A DNA stretch of 64,000 nt, taken from Nioella sp965215655. GTDB lineage: Bacteria; Pseudomonadota; Alphaproteobacteria; Rhodobacterales; Rhodobacteraceae. Below the pieces are notes generated by a model. The model was not told where the DNA came from. It worked only from the letters and a program-made list of their open reading frames with translations, and did no database searches. Positions 25,253 through 34,148 of this stretch are shown piece after piece. Location: contig NZ_OZ244111.1 of the NCBI RefSeq assembly GCF_965215655.1, forward strand, positions 1,488,001 through 1,552,000. Direction: 5' to 3'. The translations under genes and the position numbers were made by a program. Numbering within the stretch: the first letter of the stretch is position 1; every line of letters begins with the position of its first letter.

Positions 25253-26197
25253 TCAGCCCCTCAGGTCGGTGCGGTCCAGGCCGATCCGCGACAGGTCGAA
25301 CGGTGTTGTCTCGTAGATTTCGGAAATCCAGTTGCCGTAAAGCAGATGCGCATGGCTGCGCCAGCGGTTCTGCGGCGGTTTGGACGGGTCGTCATCGGGG
25401 TAGTAGTTCACCGGCACATTAATCGGCGTGCCCTCGGCCACATCCCGATCATATTCCTGTTTCAGCGTGTTCGAGTCATATTCGAAATGGTTGAACACAT
25501 AGAGCGCCCGATGCGCGGGATCTTCTACAAGAGCGGGGCCGACCTCGTCCGAATGCAGCAGCACTTTCAGCCCCGGCACCGCCTCGATTTCATCGCGCCG
25601 CATCTCCGTCCAGCGGCTGACCGGCATCACCAGATCGTCAGAAAATCCCCTGAGAAGAGGAGTTTCCGGGGCGAGGTTCATGTGCCGGAAACAGCCGAAC
25701 GCCTTGTGGTCGAGGATGTGTTTCTTCACCCCGTGGAAATGATTGATCATCGCCATGCCGCCCCAGCACACGCCGAAGGTGGCGTGCACATGGGTCTGGG
25801 TCCAGTCGAAAATGCGGCCAAGTTCCTGCCAATAGGTGACCTTGTCGAAGTCGAGATGCTCAATCGGCGCACCGGTGATGATCAGCCCGTCGAACTTCTC
25901 GCCCGTCGCCTCCACTTCGGTGAAGGGGCGGTAGAACTCCTCCATATGGGCAGCGGCGGTGTTCTTGGCCTGATGCTCGCTCATGCGGATAAGGCTGAAC
26001 TCGATCTGCAGGGGCGTCGCGCCGATCAGACGGGCGAACTGGTTTTCCGTCTGGATCTTCTTGGGCATGAGGTTCAGAAGCCCGATCCGCAAGGGCCGGA
26101 TATCCTGACGCGCCGCCGCATCCTCGTCCATGACCATGACGCCCTCGTGCGAGAGCACGTCATAGGCGGGCAGGGTCGAGGGCAGTTTGATGGGCAT
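25253..26197 (-). CDS. metA: Homoserine O-acyltransferase MetA, predicted acetyl-CoA type
   Basis: MetA acylates homoserine in methionine synthesis. The 314-residue protein carries the catalytic Cys in FGVCWGG (about residue 144), then the His and Glu in YVFNHFEYD. The residue that decides the acyl donor is Glu here (ITGAPIEHLDF, about residue 113). Glu at this place is the acetyl-CoA form, and Gly (as in E. coli) the succinyl-CoA form. I therefore predict O-acetylhomoserine as product. It is tightly followed by the hydrolase gene. Confidence 0.93.
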   Translation of the reverse strand: MPIKLPSTLPAYDVLSHEGVMVMDEDAAARQDIRPLRIGLLNLMPKKIQTENQFARLIGATPLQIEFSLIRMSEHQAKNTAAAHMEEFYRPFTEVEATGEKFDGLIITGAPIEHLDFDKVTYWQELGRIFDWTQTHVHATFGVCWGGMAMINHFHGVKKHILDHKAFGCFRHMNLAPETPLLRGFSDDLVMPVSRWTEMRRDEIEAVPGLKVLLHSDEVGPALVEDPAHRALYVFNHFEYDSNTLKQEYDRDVAEGTPINVPVNYYPDDDPSKPPQNRWRSHAHLLYGNWISEIYETTPFDLSRIGLDRTDLRG

Positions 26198-26241
26198 CGG
26201 ACGGCTCCGGTTTGCGCGGTGAAAGGGTGGATTTAGGGGGG

Positions 26242-27111
26242 TTAGCGGCGGCTCTCAAGGGCGGTGCCGACCAGATCTGTCACATCCTTGGCATCGCGCA
26301 CGGTGGCCACGTCGCTGGCCTGCACGGTCAGGCCCCAGTTGCGGGCCATCCCGGCATAGAGCGGCACCCGGTGACGAATGGCACGGGCATAGGCGAAGCG
26401 GATGAAATCATCGGGCACCACATCGGCGGCATTCACCCCGCGTTCGCGTTTGAAGTCGTCCCATAGCTGCCGCATGATCCGGGGCTGGTAGTACATCGGC
26501 TTCGGCGCACGGTCGAAGCGGCGGATGAGCTCGTCTGTATGATCCTCGCTGCCCTCGATCCAGACCATCAGCGTATGGGCGCTGAGCGTCTTCAACACCT
26601 CGTCGCGGGGATTGTCCGGCTCCACCACCTCGCAGATCGATCCGCCGGTGTCACAGACGAAATTCGAATAGCCATAAAGGTCATGGGCGCGGCGGATGAA
26701 ATGCGGCGTGTCGAGCAGCGCGTTGACCTCGGCCCGGCGGTGCAGATCCTGCCGGCGCATGTATTCGGTAAAGCTCAGGCCCCCCAGATCCGGGTTGCCC
26801 GGCTTGCCCAGATAGGTCGAGAGCGGCGCGAGATTATCGAAGGTGATGTTCGAGCCGATATAGATCGAATCCGATTTCAGCAGCTCCGCCAGAAACGGAA
26901 CCTGCATCGCCTGTTGCTTGAGGTTGTCCGAGATATGCTCGCCCATATAGGCGGTGCCGATGCGGTAATCGACGGAATAGTGAAACCAGTGCCCCTCGGC
27001 GCGCAGCAGGTTCGCCAGATGCGTTTTGCCAAGCCCGGACATGCCAAAGAACAGCACCCGCTTGTCGGGGGCCGCGTGCCAGTCGCGGGCGGTCTTGTAG
27101 ATCAGGCTCAT
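26242..27111 (-). CDS. P-loop ATPase of unknown function
   Basis: The 289-residue protein begins MSLIYKTARDWHAAPDKRVLFFGMSGLGKTHLANLL, with Walker A GMSGLGKT at about residues 23-30. An acidic NFVCDTGGSICEVVE segment could serve as Walker B or sensor region. The rest (SFTEYMRRQDLHRRAEVNALLDTP and a C-terminal helical part) matches no characterised family I know. It resembles kinase-like or adenylylate-binding small ATPases conserved as 'hypothetical ATPase' in Rhodobacteraceae. It lies 44 bp upstream of metA on the same strand and may share its transcript. An in-frame ATG at 27129 is an alternative start. Confidence 0.72.
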   Translation of the reverse strand: MSLIYKTARDWHAAPDKRVLFFGMSGLGKTHLANLLRAEGHWFHYSVDYRIGTAYMGEHISDNLKQQAMQVPFLAELLKSDSIYIGSNITFDNLAPLSTYLGKPGNPDLGGLSFTEYMRRQDLHRRAEVNALLDTPHFIRRAHDLYGYSNFVCDTGGSICEVVEPDNPRDEVLKTLSAHTLMVWIEGSEDHTDELIRRFDRAPKPMYYQPRIMRQLWDDFKRERGVNAADVVPDDFIRFAYARAIRHRVPLYAGMARNWGLTVQASDVATVRDAKDVTDLVGTALESRR

Positions 27112-27186
27112 GGCGTGTTGCCTTGTCATGGGTCGCTCGGGTCCGCATTCGATACCGCGCAAGGCCCGGTGCGTCCATGCGGAATT

Positions 27187-28089
27187 TCAGCGCTTTAGCG
27201 CCCGCCAGAGCCGTCCGTCCAGGATCAGTAGCCCAAGCGCCAGCAGCGCGAAGCCCGCGAAAGCCGTGGGGGCCAGCCGCTCGTCCAGCACCAATGCGCC
27301 AAGGATGATGGCCACGGGCGGGATCATCAACGTCACCAGCATCGCGTTGGCGCTGCCTGCCGCCTGCACGATCCGGTAGTAGAGCAGATAGGCCAGTGCC
27401 GTGCCGATCACCGCGAAATAGCCAATGGCGGCAAAGGTTTGCGGGTGAGCGGGCAGGGTGGGGGTGCCCTCCAGCCAAAGGGCCAGGGGCAGCATGATCA
27501 GGCTCGATCCGGTCAGCATGCCGGCGGCGGCGACCTGTGGCTTCAGCTGCGACAGCCACGCCCGCGCCCATGCCGAGGCCAAAGCGTAGGACAGCGTCCC
27601 CGCCAGAACGGCCAGTTGCGCCAGCGACCGGATGTCGAAGTTGCGCAGCGCGTCGAGGCCAATGGCGACAGAGACCCCGGCGAATGCCACAGAAACGCCG
27701 ATCACCCGGCGCGGGGTCATCCGTTCATCCGTGAAACAGGCGGCAGCGACGGGCACGGCAAAGACGGCGGTGGCGGCGTTGAAGATCGAGGTCAGCCCGG
27801 TCTCGATATGCAACTGCCCCCAGGCCATCAGGGAAAAGGGGATGACGTTGTTCAGCAGCCCCATGACCAGGAAAGCGCCCCAAACGCGCGGATCGGTCGG
27901 GAGATCCAAGCGGCGCAGAGCGACATACCCCCATAGGATCAGCATGGCCCAGACCACCCGATGCGCGACAAGTGTGAACACGCCGATTTCATCCAGCGCC
28001 ACGCGGATCGACAGAAAGGACGCCCCCCAGATCAGGCTGAGGAGCAACAGGTCGGCCCAGGCCCGGGCGGGGATACGGTCGGTTGTCAT
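27187..28089 (-). CDS. EamA/DMT-superfamily transporter
   Basis: The 300-residue inner-membrane protein has ten predicted transmembrane segments in two EamA repeats: the first starts DLLLLSLIWGASFLSIRVAL, the second LAVLAGTLSYALASAWARAW, with a closing PPVAIILGALVLDERL. Such carriers export amino acids or other metabolites, and specificity cannot be read. The ATG at 28089 is the first in frame after the FadL terminator region. Confidence 0.88.
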   Translation of the reverse strand: MTTDRIPARAWADLLLLSLIWGASFLSIRVALDEIGVFTLVAHRVVWAMLILWGYVALRRLDLPTDPRVWGAFLVMGLLNNVIPFSLMAWGQLHIETGLTSIFNAATAVFAVPVAAACFTDERMTPRRVIGVSVAFAGVSVAIGLDALRNFDIRSLAQLAVLAGTLSYALASAWARAWLSQLKPQVAAAGMLTGSSLIMLPLALWLEGTPTLPAHPQTFAAIGYFAVIGTALAYLLYYRIVQAAGSANAMLVTLMIPPVAIILGALVLDERLAPTAFAGFALLALGLLILDGRLWRALKR

Positions 28090-28144
28090 GGGGTTTGTCT
28101 AGGACGCTTCATTGCGCCACACGACCCGGAACCTGCGCAAAGAG

Positions 28145-28177
28145 AAACCCCGAACGCGCGGGCTCGGGGTTTTTCTT
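28145..28177 (-). terminator. Terminator of the FadL-type gene
   Basis: The 9-bp arms AAACCCCGA and TCGGGGTTT flank a GC-rich ten-base loop. On the minus strand the stem is followed by TTTCTCTTT. It lies 24 bp past the porin gene stop. Confidence 0.75.
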
Positions 28178-28201
28178 TGATTGTTTACTTCTGCGGTGAT
28201 C

Positions 28202-29485
28202 CTAGAAGGTGAACTCGGTTCTCAATCCAATTCCAAGAGCAGTGCTGTCAGAGAAGCTGGCAACCGGCTGACCACCGACCCCGGCATTCGCGTCGCCGAG
28301 CCAAGTGTAGTTAATGCCGCCCGAGATGCTCATGTTACCCGATGTGTAGCGTCCCCCGAGGGTGATCCCAAACTGTCCGTCCGTCGGCCCAAGAGGAGAA
28401 ACCGGGCTTCCATCCCCTTCGGGTTCGTAGGTCAGCGTTAGAGAGCCTGCGAAGTTCTCGTTGAACCGACGGGCAATGCCGAGAGAGTAGCGGAAACTGT
28501 CATCGAGATTGACCAGGTCGGACCCCAGAAGCGTCGGGATCACGTCAACTTCAGAGAAGTCCGTCCAGCGGAACCCTGCAGTCAGCAGCGTGTTCTCGGC
28601 AATCCCGGTCTGGAAGTCGATATTCAGCGATTGGGGTGTGACGTAATCGACAGTGCTGGCAAAAGAAGTGCCAAACATCGATTCCATGGTCGATGAGCTG
28701 TGTTCGGTTTCGAAACGATAGGTCACCGCCAGACGAAGGGCGATATCGGGAATTTCGTAGGCAGCCCCAACGAGATACCCGACCGAATAGTCCGTTTCCA
28801 TGCTGAAATTGTAGCCACCGTTAGCGGCGAAAACGCCCGCCTGGGCGCCGACCTGACCACCGAGCGTTGCGGTTGTACCAGCACCATAGGTGGTGTCGAT
28901 CGCGGTTGCCGCCGCGGCGCTGCCCTGTATGGCAGCGCCAAGCGTGGCGGCTGACAGAGCCGGTGTGCCGCCGGGAAGGCCCGCGTTGAACGCGCGAGTA
29001 ACCGCAGAGGTGGAAATGGCATTCCGGTAGGAGATGCCGTTCAGGGCCACATCAGCACCAACCCCTTCGTAGCTGATCCCACCGTACACCGAGAAACGCG
29101 GGCTGACCGAATAGCGAAGAACGAACGTCGCCGCCTGACTGGTCAGATCCGCCATTGTGCCCCCAAGATTGGTGGTCAATGGATCGGTGCCGTAGGTAAT
29201 GTTGGCCCCATAGGGTTGGTCAATGATCACGGCATAAGACAGGCTGTCAGAGATCCGGTTCGTGTAGCTCAAGCCGAACTGAGTATAGCTGTCCCCAACG
29301 TCGTAATTTGCGCCAGTTGAGTCGGTGCCAGTGACATTTGGCGTGACCACGCCGAAGGACAACGTTGTGGTTCCGTCTTCGGCAAAGAGTGCGCTGATCG
29401 GCTGGCCCGAGCGGTCGAGGCCCCCTGCGGATGCGATTGCGGTGCTCGCAAGCAGTGCCGCTCCTGCGAGAGTGATCTTTTTCAT
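28202..29485 (-). CDS. FadL/OmpP1-family outer membrane transporter
   Basis: The 427-residue precursor has a signal peptide (MKKITLAGAALLASTAIASA). The mature protein is a beta barrel with alternating aromatic strands and a C-terminal Phe (GLRTEFTF), as outer membrane proteins need for BAM recognition. FadL-type proteins let hydrophobic compounds such as long-chain fatty acids cross the outer membrane. A Gly/Ala/Thr-rich stretch around residues 160-220 is a low-complexity extracellular loop. A strong terminator follows. The 162-bp upstream region presumably holds its promoter. Confidence 0.88.
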   Translation of the reverse strand: MKKITLAGAALLASTAIASAGGLDRSGQPISALFAEDGTTTLSFGVVTPNVTGTDSTGANYDVGDSYTQFGLSYTNRISDSLSYAVIIDQPYGANITYGTDPLTTNLGGTMADLTSQAATFVLRYSVSPRFSVYGGISYEGVGADVALNGISYRNAISTSAVTRAFNAGLPGGTPALSAATLGAAIQGSAAAATAIDTTYGAGTTATLGGQVGAQAGVFAANGGYNFSMETDYSVGYLVGAAYEIPDIALRLAVTYRFETEHSSSTMESMFGTSFASTVDYVTPQSLNIDFQTGIAENTLLTAGFRWTDFSEVDVIPTLLGSDLVNLDDSFRYSLGIARRFNENFAGSLTLTYEPEGDGSPVSPLGPTDGQFGITLGGRYTSGNMSISGGINYTWLGDANAGVGGQPVASFSDSTALGIGLRTEFTF

Positions 29486-29647
29486 GTTGTCCCTCCAAGA
29501 CCGATTACGGTCATCCCTTGTACTGCGGACACTTCGCCAAAACTGGTGTTCAGGGTCAATTCTTCCCTGACGTAAGGGGCCGATACGGGGGGCTGTGGAC
29601 AGATTTGGAGGGGCGGTTGTGACGGATTTGCTACAGCTGACCTAAGG

Positions 29648-30589
29648 TCAGGTCCGTCGGGACTCTGTTGCGACGTTGACATAATTGGCCCCGAAGATCA
29701 GCGCCGCCCCAAGGAAAACCGGCCATGTCAGCGGTTCGTCATACAGCACCATGCCGATGATGGCGATGACTGGCAGGCGGGCGAAATCAATCGGCAGAAC
29801 CACCGTTGCGGGGGCCAGCGTCATCGCGGTGGTGATGCAGAAATGCGCGGTCAGACCGCCCAGACCGATGACGATGATCCAGGGCAGACCTTCGGCCGTG
29901 GGCAGGGCGATATCGCCGTCGAACCCGGCGCAGACCAGCCCGAACAGAAGTTGCATCGTGGTCAGGTAGAACAGGATGCAGGTGACGCTGTGCTGGCGTG
30001 TCAACTGCTTGGTGAAGATGGCGGTCAGGGCAAAGCAGACAGCGGCGCCGGCGGCGGTGATCGTGCCGAGCGACAGCGGCGTGGCGCCCGGTTGCGCAAC
30101 GATCAGAATGCCGATGAAGCCGCACAGCACGACGCCGAATTTCTTGAGCGTGAACCGTTCCCCAAGCAGGAACGGGGCCAGCAGGATCACCCAGAGCGGG
30201 CTGGTGAATTCAAGTGCAAAGACCTGCGCCAGCGGGATCAGCGTCAGGGATGCCAGCCACAGGTTCTGCCCCGCGAAATGGGCGATATTGCGCACGGCGT
30301 GACGCGGGAGATCGCGGGTTGTGACCTCGCCCAGTTTGCCGCGCAGCGTGGCCATCAGGACAACGATCACCACGCCGATGAGCGAGCGGTAGGTCATCAT
30401 CTCGAATGTGTCGAGATCGCTGGACAGCGCCCGCCCGGCCACCGCCATGGCCGAGAAAGACACGATGGCCCCGATCATCCAGAGCGCGGCCAGCCCCGCC
30501 TGCGCGGGTTCGATCTCTTTTCGAATGGCGGTCAACGGGGCGATCCTGTCAGAAACTGCCCCGATCGGGGCGATGCGGCGACCAGACAC
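29648..30589 (-). CDS. EamA/DMT-superfamily transporter
   Basis: The 313-residue protein has ten transmembrane segments in two EamA repeats (AALWMIGAIVSFSAMAVAGRAL and GTITAAGAAVCFALTAIFTKQL). It is more like S-adenosylmethionine or riboflavin-type DMT carriers than the paralogue at 27187, but this is a loose impression. The ATG is 29 bp downstream of the small monooxygenase gene on the same strand, so the two form an operon. Confidence 0.87.
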   Translation of the reverse strand: MSGRRIAPIGAVSDRIAPLTAIRKEIEPAQAGLAALWMIGAIVSFSAMAVAGRALSSDLDTFEMMTYRSLIGVVIVVLMATLRGKLGEVTTRDLPRHAVRNIAHFAGQNLWLASLTLIPLAQVFALEFTSPLWVILLAPFLLGERFTLKKFGVVLCGFIGILIVAQPGATPLSLGTITAAGAAVCFALTAIFTKQLTRQHSVTCILFYLTTMQLLFGLVCAGFDGDIALPTAEGLPWIIVIGLGGLTAHFCITTAMTLAPATVVLPIDFARLPVIAIIGMVLYDEPLTWPVFLGAALIFGANYVNVATESRRT

Positions 30590-30618
30590 CAGGCCCGCGC
30601 GCTTGGCAAGAGGGGGGC

Positions 30619-30900
30619 TCAGTCAGTCAGGCCGGTGACGCGGTAGTCCCGGGGGATACCGGCGCTGATCCGGGCCCAGTCAGAGGCTTGCGCGCGGGCC
30701 TGATGGGCGCGGAAGGCATCGGAATCGGTGAATGCTTCGGCGACATTGAAACGGCCGGCGATGGCGGGATCTTCGGTCACGTCGAAGCGGAGGCAGCCGG
30801 GTTCCGCGCGGGTCAGGCGGATATGGTCGACCAGCCCGGCGCGGATCTGCTCCAGCCGGTCCGCTGGCACCTCGATATGGCCCTTGAGGGTGACAGTCAT
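30619..30900 (-). CDS. Antibiotic biosynthesis monooxygenase (ABM)-domain protein
   Basis: The 93-residue protein is a dimeric ferredoxin-like ABM fold: VTLKGHIEVPADRLEQIRAGLVDHIRLTRAEPGCLRFDVTEDP and FTDSDAFRAHQARAQAS. Family members include YgiN quinol monooxygenase; others have no catalytic role assigned. The ATG at 30900 has GAGATCGCGG upstream. It is the first gene of a two-gene unit with the EamA carrier. Confidence 0.85.
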   Translation of the reverse strand: MTVTLKGHIEVPADRLEQIRAGLVDHIRLTRAEPGCLRFDVTEDPAIAGRFNVAEAFTDSDAFRAHQARAQASDWARISAGIPRDYRVTGLTD

Positions 30901-31064
30901 CCGCGATCTCCTGAGTTGCCGAGAGGTTGGTAGCCCCGGCGATCCGGATAGGCCAGAGGAATTGTTGCAAATGCCCCTCGGTCTCGTGATCATGGCGGGT
31001 CTGGGCAAATAGCGCTGCCAGCCCCATATCCTGCGCTGCACGACTGAAACGGAGGGACCGCCCC

Positions 31065-31505
31065 ATGAGCTATGCCAAGACCGACGACGCCCTTGCCCGG
31101 CTGACCCCGGAACAATACCGCGTCACACAGGAAAACGGCACGGAACGGCCGTTTTCAGGAGAGTATGACCAGCATTTCGAGCCGGGGCTTTATGTGGACG
31201 TGGTCTCGGGCGAGCCGCTTTTTGCCTCGTCGCAGAAATTCAACTCGGGCTGCGGCTGGCCGTCCTTTGCCAAGCCGGTGGAACATGCCCATGTGGTGGA
31301 ACTGCGCGACACGACCCATGGCATGATCCGCACCGAGGTGCGCTCTGCCCATGGGGACAGCCATCTGGGGCATGTCTTCCCCGATGGCCCGCGCGAGATG
31401 GGGGGCTTGCGGTACTGCATCAACTCCGCCTCGTTGCGCTTTGTTCCGAAAGAGGAAATGGAGGCTGAGGGGTACGGGGCTTATCTGGATCAGGTCGAGG
31501 GCTGA
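31065..31505 (+). CDS. msrB: Peptide-methionine (R)-S-oxide reductase
   Basis: MsrB reduces the R form of methionine sulfoxide in proteins. The 146-residue cytoplasmic protein has the SelR core FNSGCGWPSFAKPV and the nucleophilic region LRYCINSASLRF. Unlike many MsrB proteins, the two CxxC zinc motifs are absent. The ATG follows GGAGGGA. A 180-bp intergenic repeat begins eight bases after its stop. Confidence 0.93.
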   Translation: MSYAKTDDALARLTPEQYRVTQENGTERPFSGEYDQHFEPGLYVDVVSGEPLFASSQKFNSGCGWPSFAKPVEHAHVVELRDTTHGMIRTEVRSAHGDSHLGHVFPDGPREMGGLRYCINSASLRFVPKEEMEAEGYGAYLDQVEG

Positions 31506-31513
31506 GCGCCACG

Positions 31514-31693
31514 GGTTTCGCCGCCTTACGGCGTCGATCCGGGAGCGGCCCTCCTCAACCCCCGCTTTCGCGGGGGCCTCGTCGGTCCGCGTTGCCACGG
31601 GATATCGGGGAGGGTGGTGTGCCGAGCCCGCTGTCTGGGCGTGAGGCGGAGGCAGGATGCCTCCGGCGGAGGTATTTGGGCCAAGATGAAAGG
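31514..31693 (+). repeat. Composite intergenic repeat, copy A (180 bp)
   Basis: The unit begins GGTTTCGCCGCC and ends GGTATTTGGGCCAAGATGAAAGG. It has a shared middle GCGTTGCCACGGGAT. Copy B at 42035-42214 is the same length in the opposite orientation, and shorter copies C and D have the same ends. It contains a hairpin (CCCCCGCTTTCGCGGGGG). It fills the convergent gap between msrB and guaA and may end transcription from both. Confidence 0.8.
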
Positions 31694-31720
31694 GAAGCGC
31701 GCGTTAACCTTAACGGGGCG

Positions 31721-33292
31721 TTATTCCAACTCGATCGTGCCCGGCGGTTTCGAGGTGCAGTCGTAGAAGACGCGGTTCACGCCCTTCACCTCGTTGATGA
31801 TCCGGGTCGATGTTTCCGACAGGAAATCGTGGCTGAACGGGTAGTAATCCGCCGTCATCCCGTCGACCGAGGTCACGGCGCGCAGCGCCAGCGCGTAGTC
31901 GTAGGTGCGCCCGTCGCCCATCACGCCCACGGTGCGCATCGGCAGGATCGCGGCGAAGGCCTGCCAGATCTCGTCATAGAGCCCGTGCTTGCGGATCTGG
32001 TCGATATAGACGGCATCCGCCTTGCGCAGGATCTCCAGCTTGTCGCGGGTGATCTCGCCGGGGCAGCGGATCGCCAGACCCGGCCCGGGGAAGGGGTGGC
32101 GGCCGATGAAGCTGGCGGGCAGGCCCAGTTCATGGCCAAGCGCGCGGACCTCGTCCTTGAAGAGCTCGCGCAGCGGTTCGACCAGTTTCAGGCCCATCTT
32201 CTCGGGCAGGCCGCCGACATTGTGGTGGGACTTGATGGTCACCGAAGGCCCACCGGAAAACGAAACCGATTCAATGACATCGGGGTAGAGCGTGCCTTGT
32301 GCGAGGAACTCTGCCCCTTCGATCTGGTCAGCGTATTTCTGGAACACGTCGATGAAGAGCCTGCCGATGGTCTTGCGCTTGGTCTCGGGGTCGGAGACGC
32401 CCTCCAGCGCGCCCAAAAAGAGCTCACTCTCATCCGCATGGATGAGGTTGAGGTTGTAATTGTCGCGGAACATCGCGACGACCTGTTCAGCCTCATTGAG
32501 ACGCAAGAGGCCGTGATCGACGAAGACACAGGTCAGCTGGTCGCCGATCGCCTCGTGCAGCAGGATGCCGGTGACCGAGCTGTCGACGCCGCCGGAGAGC
32601 GCACAGATCACCTTCTTGTCGCCCACCTGTTCGCGGATCTTGGCGATCATCTCTTCGCGGTAGGCGCCCATGGTCCAGTCGCCGCTGAACCCGGCAAGCT
32701 TCACGAAGTTTTCATAGAGCGTCGCGCCGTTTGGGGTGTGGTGCACTTCGGGGTGGAACTGGACCGCGTAGAAATGGCGGCTGGTGTCGGCGGTGATGGC
32801 GAAGGGCGCGCCGGGCGAGGTGCCGTAGACCTGGAACCCGGGGGCAATCTCGGCCACGTGGTCGCCATGGCTCATCCAGACCTGTTCCTTGCCGGACCCG
32901 TCCATGAACCAGCCCGACAGCAGATCGACATGCGCGTCAGAAGGCGTGACATAGGCGCGGCCAAATTCGGCGGTGGCGTGTTCGCCCGCCTCAACCCGGC
33001 CGCCCAGATCATGCATCATCACCTGCTGGCCATAGCAGATGCCCAGGATCGGAACGCCCATTGTATAGGCCGATTGCGGCGGGCGCGGGCTGCCTTCGCG
33101 CATCACGCTGTCGGGGCCGCCGGAAAAGATGATGGCCTTGGGCGCGAACTCTGCCAGAAACGCGTCGGTGACGTTCTGGTAGGGGTGGATTTCGCAATAG
33201 ACATTCAGCTCTCGCAGGCGGCGCGCAATCAGCTGCGTCACCTGGCTGCCGAAGTCGATGATCAGAAGGCGGTCATGAGAGGTGCTGGTCAT
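31721..33292 (-). CDS. guaA: GMP synthase (glutamine-hydrolysing)
   Basis: GuaA converts XMP to GMP with glutamine and ATP. The 523-residue protein has the class I amidotransferase domain (nucleophile Cys in ILGICYGQQ, His and Glu in VQFHPEVHHT) and the ATP pyrophosphatase domain (P-loop CALSGGVDSSVTG), ending with the dimerisation part KPPGTIELE. It pairs functionally with guaB at 61458, which makes XMP. It is 30 kb away, so they are not one operon. Confidence 0.97.
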   Translation of the reverse strand: MTSTSHDRLLIIDFGSQVTQLIARRLRELNVYCEIHPYQNVTDAFLAEFAPKAIIFSGGPDSVMREGSPRPPQSAYTMGVPILGICYGQQVMMHDLGGRVEAGEHATAEFGRAYVTPSDAHVDLLSGWFMDGSGKEQVWMSHGDHVAEIAPGFQVYGTSPGAPFAITADTSRHFYAVQFHPEVHHTPNGATLYENFVKLAGFSGDWTMGAYREEMIAKIREQVGDKKVICALSGGVDSSVTGILLHEAIGDQLTCVFVDHGLLRLNEAEQVVAMFRDNYNLNLIHADESELFLGALEGVSDPETKRKTIGRLFIDVFQKYADQIEGAEFLAQGTLYPDVIESVSFSGGPSVTIKSHHNVGGLPEKMGLKLVEPLRELFKDEVRALGHELGLPASFIGRHPFPGPGLAIRCPGEITRDKLEILRKADAVYIDQIRKHGLYDEIWQAFAAILPMRTVGVMGDGRTYDYALALRAVTSVDGMTADYYPFSHDFLSETSTRIINEVKGVNRVFYDCTSKPPGTIELE

Positions 33293-33443
33293 GCGCCTGC
33301 CAATAGGCGCGGGCGGGGTTTAGTGCAAGCGCGTTTGTGGGGGCGGGCAGGGGCAAACCGGCCCCTTTCGCAAAGAAAGCGTTGCAATTGCGGGAAAGGC
33401 GGCGAAATATCCCGCCTCTTTTCGCGGAACCCATAGGCAGAGC

Positions 33444-34148
33444 ATGGACAACATCGACACAATGACTGCACTAACGGCGGCGCTAAACATGGCGCTTGCG
33501 CTTGTTTTGGGGGCACTGATCGGGTCGGAACGGCAGGTGCGGCAACGTATGGCGGGACTGCGCACCAATGCGCTTGTGGCGCTCGGGGCTGCGGCCTTCG
33601 TGGTGTTTTCCTCGCAATTCGCCGATGAGCTCAGCCCCTCTCGCGTCGGTGCGCAAGTCGTGTCGGGCATCGGTTTTCTGGGGGCAGGCATCATCTTCCG
33701 CAACGGGTTCACCGTGCACGGGCTGAACACGGCGGCGACGCTTTGGTGTTCGGCGGCTGTCGGGTTGCTGGCAGGCGTCGGCGCGGTGCTGCACGCAGTC
33801 ATTGCCACGGGGCTGGTGGTGTTCATCAATCTGGGGCTGCGCCCCCTGGTCAAATGGCTGAAGCGGCGGACGCGGGCAGGGATGCCACTGGTCACGGAAA
33901 GCCGGGTGACGCTGACCTGCGCCAAAGCGGATGAGACCGCCGCGCGGCGGTTGGTGCTGAAGGCGCTGATTCATGAGGCGGTGCAGGTCTCGGGACTGGA
34001 GACGGAGGTCGCGGATGATCGGGTCGAGCTGTCGCTCAACGTGTCGATTGCCGAATTGTCGGGGCTGAGCATCGAAACGCTGGTTTCACCCCTGATGCTT
34101 GACCCGATCGTGCAGGGGCTGAGCTGGGAGGCGCAGCCGGAGGCCTAG
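33444..34148 (+). CDS. MgtC/SapB family membrane protein
   Basis: The 234-residue protein has four to five transmembrane segments at the N-terminus (ALNMALALVLGALIGSERQ, AAAFVVFSSQF, SGIGFLGAGIIFR, AATLWCSAAVGLLAGVG) and a cytoplasmic ACT-like C-terminal domain. The motifs LGALIGSERQ and FLGAGIIFR are the MgtC/SapB core. In pathogens MgtC inhibits the F1Fo ATPase; the role here is unknown. Its TAG overlaps the stop of the convergent NUDIX gene. Confidence 0.88.
   Translation: MDNIDTMTALTAALNMALALVLGALIGSERQVRQRMAGLRTNALVALGAAAFVVFSSQFADELSPSRVGAQVVSGIGFLGAGIIFRNGFTVHGLNTAATLWCSAAVGLLAGVGAVLHAVIATGLVVFINLGLRPLVKWLKRRTRAGMPLVTESRVTLTCAKADETAARRLVLKALIHEAVQVSGLETEVADDRVELSLNVSIAELSGLSIETLVSPLMLDPIVQGLSWEAQPEA

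Noticed and set aside
24260..26236. Long plus-strand open frame opposite the hydrolase and metA (658 codons)
   Set aside because: It spans two confirmed minus-strand genes and their junction, and its composition (many His, Arg, Gln, Gly) is the usual antisense pattern in high-GC DNA.
26197..26245. SAM-II riboswitch before metA
   Set aside because: The short 44-bp gap lacks the expected stem and pseudoknot sequence, and is too short for the motif.
31592..33436. Long open frame on the plus strand opposite guaA (614 codons)
   Set aside because: It is an antisense shadow of a gene with strong third-position GC bias. It has no family motif and no ribosome binding site at its start, and guaA on the other strand is certain.
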